Shown one piece after another: positions 1-4,044 of a stretch of DNA of 6,952 bases. Source of the stretch: Polaribacter sp. (lineage in GTDB: Bacteria > Bacteroidota > Bacteroidia > Flavobacteriales > Flavobacteriaceae). The notes under the pieces are model-generated. The model was not told the origin of the DNA, did no database searches, and saw only the letters and a list, made by a program, of their open reading frames with translations. Position 1 is the stretch's first letter. Each line of letters starts with the position of its first letter. A program made the translations under genes and the position numbers. Location: NCBI GenBank assembly GCA_029248845.1, contig JAQWIO010000031.1:1-6952 (forward strand). The letters are read 5' to 3'.

Positions 1-411
1 GGTAAATAAACCATACCCACCCCATAAATACATCTCTTTTTCATAAACAAAAGGCACTGCATAATACTGATTTTGGTGTCTAAATGAATTGTCTAACCTT
101 TTAAATGATGTTCCTTCAAACTGTAAAACAGGACCACAACCAGCATCCACTAAATAGTTTTTTTGATCAATTTGAAACTGATACGATTTAAAGTGTTTCT
201 TTTGTAAGTCTTCAGGAAATTGAGTTTTATAATGCCTTTTAAAATCAAAACCTTTGACCAACATACTGTCATTGTATACAAGAACAGGTAATCCGGTTTT
301 TGCCTCTTCAAATAATAAAAAATCAACCTCAATTTTATAAGCCTCTTGCCCATTTGTGTTTAAATTGAAAAAATAAAATAAAAAGAGTAGAATTCTAGAA
401 TTCTTTTGCAT
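1..411 (-). CDS. Exported kelch-like beta-propeller protein, N-terminal 137 residues (runs off left edge)
   Basis: The frame is open from ATG at 411 down to base 1, giving 137 residues with no stop, so the C-terminus lies outside the window. Residues 1-21 look like a signal peptide: basic start (MQKNSR), hydrophobic stretch ILLFLFYFF, then NTNGQ, with likely cleavage before Gln22, typical of flavobacterial exported proteins. The mature part is beta-rich (KIEVDFLLFE, GLPVLVYND). Near residues 91-135 it shows a Gly-rich segment (DAGCGPVLQFEG), then LDNSF, HQNQYY and MYLWGGYG. A hydrophobic strand ending in GGYG is the kelch-blade hallmark, and I recall similar LDNSF/NQY/GGYG segments in flavobacterial kelch-like proteins. 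The predicted role is therefore an exported periplasmic or surface beta-propeller; the ligand is unknown. The ATG is preferred because a TAnnTTTG promoter element lies 33 bp upstream and the signal peptide begins there. The gene looks monocistronic at its 5' end. The export call is firm; the propeller call is moderate because only about one blade is visible. Confidence 0.75.
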   Translation of the reverse strand, partial: MQKNSRILLFLFYFFNLNTNGQEAYKIEVDFLLFEEAKTGLPVLVYNDSMLVKGFDFKRHYKTQFPEDLQKKHFKSYQFQIDQKNYLVDAGCGPVLQFEGTSFKRLDNSFRHQNQYYAVPFVYEKEMYLWGGYGLFT

Positions 412-444
412 GGGAGGATTTATAAATTTTGATAAATTCAAAAG

Positions 445-452
445 CAAATATA
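445..452 (-). promoter_or_regulatory. Bacteroidota -7 element (TATATTTG) for the kelch-like gene
   Basis: Read on the minus strand, 452-445 is TATATTTG, an exact match to the Bacteroidota sigma consensus TAnnTTTG. It lies 33 bp upstream of the ATG at 411. The matching -33 TTG box is not clear; the region around 470-478 is only a T-run on this strand. Confidence 0.5.
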
Positions 453-531
453 ATGAAAAGATGTTTTAAAAAAAATACCTGTCACTTTTATAAATTAAGA
501 AGGACACTATACTATTTATAAATACAGAAAG

Positions 532-609
532 TTTTTTTGAACGAATTGAAAAATAGTAAAACTCAAAAGGTATTTCAGTACAGATTACTAATTATAAAGT
601 TCATTTTAG
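532..609 (+). repeat. Upstream segment of cassette A, diverged direct repeat of 3465-3544
   Basis: This segment aligns by eye to the DNA just upstream of the dead HTH gene. Shared blocks in order are AATTGAAAAA, TAAAACT, TTCAGTA, ATTACTAATT and a terminal TTTAG or TCTAG. Small indels separate the blocks. In the other copy, TAATTTTG inside the segment fits a Bacteroidota -7 element. Here the equivalent bases read TAATTATA, so promoter activity may be weakened. The alignment continues to an ATG in both copies (618 here, 3553 there), which shows that the segment is the 5' flank of an HTH-type unit. Confidence 0.55.
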
Positions 610-617
610 AGGCCTAA

Positions 618-653
618 ATGAAAAAAGAAAGCATCAAAACAAGCTTACAATAA
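618..653 (+). CDS. Possible 11-residue ORF inside cassette A
   Basis: ATG at 618 starts an ORF reading MKKESIKTSLQ, stopping at TAA 651-653, directly against the terminator stem. The ATG occupies the position of the HTH start codon in the related cassette at 3553. The peptide matches nothing I can name. The Lys-rich start resembles leader peptides in a general way only. It may simply be what remained after an internal gene was lost, with the short transcript as the functional or vestigial product. Coding status is doubtful. Confidence 0.2.
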   Translation: MKKESIKTSLQ

Positions 654-683
654 TACACGACATTATAGTGTCGTGTATTTTTT
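652..683 (+). terminator. Intrinsic terminator of cassette A
   Basis: A perfect 11-bp inverted repeat (AATACACGACA at 652-662, TGTCGTGTATT at 669-679) encloses a 6-nt loop, TTATAG. A T-run follows (678-683), as expected for a Rho-independent terminator reading rightwards. A near-identical hairpin closes the HTH pseudogene unit at 3761-3791. The perfect symmetry also leaves open a protein-binding site, but the T-tract favours termination. Confidence 0.75.
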
Positions 684-981
684 CATCAATTAAACGTCTA
701 GTTTTGTAATTTTAATTAGTGTTTTAATTTATGCTTGTTAGGAATGAAAAAAAACGAGTGGCCAAATCGGATCATTAAAATACGTTTCAGAAAAAATAGT
801 GGCAATTAATTGATTTTAATTCTTAAGAAAAGGCTTATTTATACATGAAAAATAATTTTTAAATAATCCTACGATGTATTGTCAAAAAATATGAAAAAAA
901 GTCCTTGGGTTTTCCTAAAATTTTATAACTATAAAACAACTCTTTGATTCTTTTTACTAAAATTAAAAATCGTCAAAGAAT

Positions 982-990
982 TATTTTTTG
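982..990 (+). promoter_or_regulatory. Weak promoter-like element upstream of the HTH gene
   Basis: TATTTTTTG lies 18 bp before the ATG at 1009. It resembles TAnnTTTG with one extra spacer base and sits close to the position of the better TAATTTTG element in the related unit at 3523-3530. No convincing -33 box was seen. Confidence 0.25.
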
Positions 991-1008
991 AACTCATTAA
1001 AAAAATTT

Positions 1009-1239
1009 ATGAACATTCTAATTATTAAAAAAATCCATTCCATGATTTTATCAAAATCAACAGGAAAACCAAAAGAATTGGCATTAAAATTAAATGTATC
1101 AGAGAGAACAATTTACAATTATATTCATTTTATGAGAAGTGGATTGAAAGCTCCTATAAAATATAATAGGTTGAAAGACAGTTACCAATATGACAAAAAT
1201 TGTAATATTAATTTTATTCATAAGGAAAAAAGCAAGTAA
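1009..1239 (+). CDS. Small helix-turn-helix DNA-binding protein, 76 aa
   Basis: ATG at 1009 to TAA at 1237-1239 encodes 76 residues. A TTG at 988 would add seven residues, but the ATG is preferred because the sister copy also begins at the equivalent ATG (3553). Residues 19-45 form a clear HTH: GKPKELALKLNV is the first helix and turn, and SERTIYNYIHFMRSG is the recognition helix. A wing-like segment follows (APIKYNRLKDSYQY, 48-61), as in the HTH_11/DeoR-type winged helix. The tail is Lys/Asn-rich, and no ligand-binding or effector domain is present, so it should act as a stand-alone DNA binder. Bacteroidota carry many such 70-100-residue proteins; their targets are generally unknown. It stands alone: the next gene rightwards is a wreck and the following intact gene faces the other way. 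A damaged paralogue lies at 3553-3760, nearly identical across the HTH core. This supports a real, recently duplicated or converted gene family. Confidence 0.75.
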   Translation: MNILIIKKIHSMILSKSTGKPKELALKLNVSERTIYNYIHFMRSGLKAPIKYNRLKDSYQYDKNCNINFIHKEKSK

Positions 1240-1268
1240 TTAAAAAAAATGAGTGTCGATTTGAATAA

Positions 1269-1291
1269 AAAAGCCTTAGCCTAAGGTGTTT
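1269..1291 (+). terminator. Weak hairpin downstream of the HTH gene
   Basis: CCTTA (1274-1278) pairs with TAAGG (1282-1286) around a 3-nt GCC loop. A G-T pair and three A-T pairs extend it outwards past one mismatch. The following T-tract is poor (TGTTTGA), so it is a weak terminator at best. Just before it, GTGTCG at 1254-1259 recalls the right arm of the cassette A and C hairpins, possibly a decayed version of them. Confidence 0.3.
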
Positions 1292-1379
1292 GATAGATTT
1301 CGTTCAAACTCAAAGAATTTAACCAATTGAAAGGGCTCATTAAACAATAAAGAAATCAATTACAGCAATCAATTTTTTA

Positions 1380-1840
1380 CATAGTACTGTTTTATCAAGT
1401 AAAGATGGGAGTAGAGTTAGGGTAGAGATTGAGTGTTTTTTTGTGAAAATAGCACATTAATAGTTCGTAAGTTTCTTGGTAGTTTTGATGACGATTAAAC
1501 TCTTAGTAATGATTCAAATGAAATTAAAAAATCAGAGTTTGATTTTGAACATACATATTGGAAAATTGGGGAAAAAGTAATAAGTGATTTTACTTTAAAC
1601 ACTCCAGATAAATTTTTTTGAATCTTTAGATAAACTTTATCCAAATACAGTTAATTCTCTGCTTATAGTTAACTCGGACAAAGAATATAAAATTAAAATA
1701 TTTGATTTGACTGGAAATAAAGTTATTGAAACAATTGGAAATACTATTGACATATCAGTTTTATCAAATGCTTTATATATTGATATAACAATGATAAGGC
1801 AAGCAATGAATTAAGCTTATACAAGATTATTAAAATTTAA
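1380..1840 (+). pseudogene. Remnant of a T9SS cargo gene ending in a type A sorting domain
   Basis: Three frames must be joined to read this relic. The best part is 1632-1792, encoding KLYPNTVNSLLIVNS, then YKIKIFDLTGNKVIE, then NTIDISVLSNALYI. This is the classic T9SS type A C-terminal sorting pattern: YPNP-like start, IYDLxGK-like strand, and IDxSxLxxGLY-like strand. After a shift near 1791-1793 it continues as DKASNELSLYKIIKI with a stop at 1838-1840, the expected C-terminus. Upstream, DFTLNTPDKFF (1586-1618) joins ESLDKLYPN across a run of seven T at 1613-1619; six T would restore the frame. Earlier pieces contain an in-frame TAA at 1496-1498. Another T7 run (1436-1442) separates them from SSKDGSRVRVEIE in a third frame (from about 1380); that earliest part is less certain. 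No start codon, signal peptide or catalytic domain survives, so the original function cannot be told. The gene is clearly dead unless the shifts are sequencing errors at homopolymers. Confidence 0.7.
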
Positions 1841-1842
1841 TT

Positions 1843-1889
1843 AAACTCCTTCTAAAATATAATCCTTACAGAAATGTAGGAGTTTTTTT
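1843..1889 (+). terminator. Intrinsic terminator after the T9SS cargo remnant
   Basis: AAACTCCT (1843-1850) and AGGAGTTT (1878-1885) form a perfect 8-bp stem, followed by seven T (1883-1889). Within the 27-nt loop region, TCCTTACA and TGTAGGA can also pair around a GAAA tetraloop with one bulged base, a competing hairpin that uses the same right arm. It starts three bases after the remnant's stop codon, so it is the old gene's terminator, apparently still intact. Confidence 0.7.
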
Positions 1890-2039
1890 ATTAGACTAAT
1901 TTTTAAATTTACTAGCTTGAATAATTGTATCGTTATCAGGAACTTTATTTAGAAGATTAGGGCGTAAAATCGAACTATTTTATTTGAATTAATGAGCATC
2001 GTAGAACAAATATTTAAAAGTCTTTTTTCTGCAGGGATT

Positions 2040-3017
2040 CTATTTAAAAATTGTCAATTTTTTTTCTTTCATATTCCAAATAACATTACTAAACTTGAGT
2101 AAGAATCCTGTACCCAATAGTGAGGTTGGTGTGTCAAGAACTGTTGCCACAACATTTTTAACAACGTAGCTTCCAATTTTAACTTCCTCCAAAACCACTA
2201 AATCTCCATAAGCTTCTCCTCCGATTCCAAATGATTTCACAGTTTTATTCAAATCCTTGTAATTTACCCCATTGGCGATAAGTTTTTCAAACATGATATT
2301 TCCAATTGTAAAACCCATTGCACCACTATCTAAAAGCCACTCGCCTTTGACCCCATTAATTTCTAATTCAACATCATAAGCAAGTTGTGCATCAAAAATT
2401 GTCCCTCTCTGTAATAAACTGATTTCTGTATACTCACTAGCTCCAACAATGTCTTCAACATTGAAACTGTTGATATCATTACGATTTACAACTATCGGGA
2501 TTCCTTTTACAAAATTACTTATGATTTCCACTCCTGAATTTTTATACAATAAAGTCTCTTTACCCTCATAAAGTTTATCTGAAAAAAACTCGCCATCGTT
2601 TATTTTTATTTGATTTTTTGATTCTATCCTCTCCACCCCTTTCCCTTGAAAATAGTTTCCATTAAACGCTCCCTCGTAGGTCCAAATAACATCCTTAATT
2701 GCTGATAAAAACTTCCCCTCAACTAATTTACCGTTTTCATATACACCTTCATATTCTTGACCATCAGAAAATACTGTCTTACCGATACCATCCAAACGAT
2801 TATTTTTCCAGACACCCTCTTTGTATAATAAGTTATAATTAATAAACTCTAATCGACCATATCCATCTCTTTGTCCCCTATCATTTAGTGTACCACAATA
2901 TTTAGTTTTTACTTCTGCCCCATTGGTATAAGAGATTGTTTTCAGTATAGGATTTTCGCACTGCCCGGACATACTTGATGAAAAAACAAGTAATAAAAAA
3001 AATAAAATATTTTTCAT
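2040..3017 (-). CDS. Secreted MORN-repeat / retropepsin-like aspartic protease fusion, 325 aa
   Basis: ATG at 3017 to TAG at 2042-2040. Residues 1-19 are a signal peptide (MKNILFFLLLVFSSSMSG, then QC), so the protein is exported. Cys20 follows Gln rather than a clear lipobox, and lipidation is not convincing. Residues 40-156 carry four to five MORN-like units, for example YKEGVWKNNRLDGIG, EYEGVYENGK and TYEGAFNGNYFQGKG. Residues 208-325 form a clan AA retropepsin-like domain. They contain the catalytic motif LLDSGA with Asp230, a Gly-rich flap segment (FGIGGEAYG, 263-271) and the second-lobe hydrophobic-hydrophobic-Gly motif LLG (300-302). The end, GFLLKFSNVIWNMKEKKLTI, is typical of bacterial members. 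Having one lobe, it would need to dimerise to be active, as is known for retropepsins. The substrate is unknown; the MORN part may bind membrane, carbohydrate or a partner. A good promoter lies 23 bp upstream, and no co-transcribed neighbour is seen. Confidence 0.88.
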   Translation of the reverse strand: MKNILFFLLLVFSSSMSGQCENPILKTISYTNGAEVKTKYCGTLNDRGQRDGYGRLEFINYNLLYKEGVWKNNRLDGIGKTVFSDGQEYEGVYENGKLVEGKFLSAIKDVIWTYEGAFNGNYFQGKGVERIESKNQIKINDGEFFSDKLYEGKETLLYKNSGVEIISNFVKGIPIVVNRNDINSFNVEDIVGASEYTEISLLQRGTIFDAQLAYDVELEINGVKGEWLLDSGAMGFTIGNIMFEKLIANGVNYKDLNKTVKSFGIGGEAYGDLVVLEEVKIGSYVVKNVVATVLDTPTSLLGTGFLLKFSNVIWNMKEKKLTIFK

Positions 3018-3040
3018 TTTATCAAATTAATGTTAACATA

Positions 3041-3069
3041 CAAAAATATAAAAAAACCATCACTTCAAA
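3041..3069 (-). promoter_or_regulatory. Bacteroidota promoter for the MORN-protease gene
   Basis: On the minus strand the -7 element is TATTTTTG (3048-3041), an exact fit to TAnnTTTG, 23 bp before the ATG at 3017. A TTTG at 3069-3066 provides the -33 element with a 17-bp spacer. This is the best-formed promoter in the window. Confidence 0.6.
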
Positions 3070-3269
3070 CAATAAACTATTGTGAAACAAAACTCTTGAA
3101 ATCATTTAAAGGAGTTTTAAGACCTAAAACATTAATTTATCACGAGAAATCAACAATCTCGAGGAATAGGGATCCATTGTACTCACTAAAATCCTTTAAT
3201 GATCTGAAAGTAAGGACTAAATAGAAACTTCTAACATCTAAATTTTAGAAAGAGTTTAAATAAATTATC

Positions 3270-3294
3270 ATTGTTATGATACAATAACAATTTT
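3270..3294 (+). terminator. Hairpin with short T-run, possible terminator
   Basis: ATTGTTAT (3270-3277) and ATAACAAT (3284-3291) are perfect 8-bp arms around the loop GATACA, followed by TTTT. The stem has only one G-C pair, so it would be weak. A second small inverted repeat, AGAGAA (3295-3300) with TTCTCT (3312-3317), follows directly. No gene ends just upstream, so its purpose is unclear. Confidence 0.3.
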
Positions 3295-3464
3295 AGAGAA
3301 CCAACGAACTCTTCTCTATATTTAAAATACAACTCATGCTTAAAATAAATAAAACAACACTATTTCATAGTAATTAAGAAATGTCGAGTATATTGTCACA
3401 AAGATCTTCGTTTCTTAAGGATCTAAAATTAGATACGGAAGTCATTGCAAAAAAAAAGAAAATA

Positions 3465-3544
3465 ATTTTTAAATCTAATTGAAAAAATATTAAAACTGAA
3501 ATGTGTGTTCAGTATAAATTACTAATTTTGAAATTTAATTCTAG
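3465..3544 (+). repeat. Upstream segment of cassette C, direct repeat of 532-609
   Basis: This is the second copy of the cassette 5' flank. It shares AATTGAAAAA, TAAAACT, TTCAGTA, ATTACTAATT and a terminal CTAG/TTAG with the first copy, with small indels. The start of the segment (AAAATAATTTTTAAAT, 3459-3474) also recurs at 849-864 upstream of the intact HTH gene, though that match is low-complexity. Confidence 0.55.
3523..3530 (+). promoter_or_regulatory. Bacteroidota -7 element (TAATTTTG) of the dead HTH unit
   Basis: TAATTTTG fits TAnnTTTG exactly and ends 22 bp before the ATG at 3553. The -33 region around 3502-3508 (TGTGTTC) is imperfect. If active, it would transcribe a short RNA through the pseudogene to the hairpin at 3761-3791. 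Confidence 0.4.
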
Positions 3545-3552
3545 AAATTTTT

Positions 3553-3760
3553 ATGGACACATTAATAATTAAAAAATTCCTTTCTGAAATTTTAACAAAA
3601 TAAATAGGAAAACCAAAAGAATTGGCATTAAAATTAAATGTATCAGAAAGAACAATTTACAATTATATTCATTTTATGAGAAGAGAACTAAAAGCTCCTA
3701 TAAATAACAGTAGAATAAAAAACACTTGACCAATATGACACAAGTTGTAACATTAAATAG
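3553..3760 (+). pseudogene. Dead paralogue of the HTH gene at 1009-1239
   Basis: ATG at 3553 opens MDTLIIKKFLSEILTK, then TAA at 3601-3603 replaces the serine codon (TCA) of the intact copy. The same frame continues as IGKPKELALKLNVSERTIYN and onward through the whole HTH to APINNSRIKNT, where TGA appears (3727-3729). One inserted base near 3725-3729 causes this. In the next frame the tail reads DQYDTSCNIK, matching SYQYDKNCNIN of the intact protein, and ends at TAG 3758-3760. Two independent lesions make it a pseudogene. Bases 3606-3683 differ from 1062-1139 of the intact gene at a single synonymous position (GAA versus GAG, Glu32), while the first 51 coding bases are only about 70% identical. 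A TTG or internal ATG restart after the nonsense codon could still yield an HTH fragment, but that is speculative. Confidence 0.85.
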
Positions 3761-3791
3761 TATACGACATTTCAGTGTCGTGTATTATTTT
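3761..3791 (+). terminator. Intrinsic terminator of the dead HTH unit
   Basis: TATACGACA (3761-3769) pairs with TGTCGTGTA (3776-3784) over nine positions with one T-G pair, loop TTTCAG, then TTATTTT. The core from CGACA to GTGTATT matches the cassette A terminator at 20 of 22 bases. It begins immediately after the pseudogene's old stop codon. Confidence 0.65.
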
Positions 3792-4033
3792 AATATACTG
3801 AACTTATTTTTTTGTAGTTTAGGTTTTTTGTTTATATTTATTTTTTTGGCAAATTTTAAAAAAAAATATGAGTTTTTAAATCGAACTGTAAAAATAATTT
3901 TTGAAAAATAGTCAAATTTACAGGTAATAAAATTGCTAGAATTAGTAAAAAAATGAAAATGAAAACTTCATAGGAACCTATAAAAAAGACTATGAAGGAA
4001 ATTTGATATTTCATAAATTCCCCCAATTAAAAT
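3792..4033. other. Leader region before the PKD protein gene
   Basis: The stretch is extremely T-rich then A-rich and contains the possible coding remnant above. No exact TAnnTTTG was found. GAAATTTG at 3998-4005 matches seven of eight positions, 28 bp before the ATG, but lacks a -33 box. The promoter of the PKD gene is therefore not located with confidence. Confidence 0.35.
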
Positions 4034-4044
4034 ATGAATTTTAG
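3905..4044 (+). pseudogene. Possible remnant of an unidentified coding sequence
   Basis: One frame reads KIVKFTGNKIARISKK (3905-3952). After a run of seven A (3947-3953), the next frame reads NENFIGTYKKDYEGN, then LIFHKFPQLKYEF to TAG at 4042-4044. Joined, the pieces have the composition of a real protein tail and could be separated by a homopolymer slip. No start codon or family can be assigned; GTYKKDYEG is faintly MORN-like. The tail overlaps the start of the next gene by 11 bases. This may be chance in AT-rich DNA. Confidence 0.3.

Larger units (their letters stand above)
412..1008. other. Long AT-rich intergenic region containing cassette A
   Basis: No convincing protein gene was found in these roughly 600 bases. 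It holds the minus-strand promoter element at 445-452, a segment at about 532-609 that recurs at about 3465-3544, an 11-codon ORF at 618-653 and a strong terminator hairpin at 652-683. From 684 to 1008 only short ORFs occur: 744-809 (21 aa) and 891-947 (18 aa). Neither has a recognisable product. A TAGTTTTG at 699-706 fits TAnnTTTG, but it has no clear -33 box and is 300 bp from the next gene. Confidence 0.6.
3018..3552. other. AT-rich intergenic region with several inverted repeats
   Basis: No gene is convincing here. Apart from the minus-strand promoter at 3041-3069, the stretch contains inverted repeats at 3270-3291, 3295-3317 and 3374-3418 (TTAAGAAA pairing with TTTCTTAA across a 29-nt gap). 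The 5' flank of the dead HTH gene begins at about 3465. A 64-codon ORF at 3030-3224 overlaps the opposing promoter and is not believed. Confidence 0.5.

Noticed and set aside
150..353. 67-codon minus-strand ORF
   Set aside because: It is in another frame within the kelch-like gene, whose own frame has a signal peptide and recognisable motifs.
744..947. Short ORFs of 21 aa (744-809) and 18 aa (891-947)
   Set aside because: Each starts with MKK but has no family resemblance, no clear promoter and no conserved partner in the window; such ORFs are expected by chance in A-rich DNA.
3030..3224. 64-codon plus-strand ORF starting at ATG 3030
   Set aside because: It covers the divergent promoter of the MORN-protease gene, has no recognisable motif or upstream signal, and its composition looks like random AT-rich DNA. 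A distant gene relic cannot be excluded.
3726..3911. 61-codon ORF from TTG with a hydrophobic stretch
   Set aside because: It begins inside the frameshifted tail of the HTH pseudogene and reads straight through the terminator hairpin. The apparent membrane segment comes from a T-rich run.
412..4033. CRISPR array, insertion sequence or integrase in the gene-poor region
   Set aside because: No regularly spaced direct repeats, no transposase or integrase motifs and no terminal inverted repeats with target duplications were seen.
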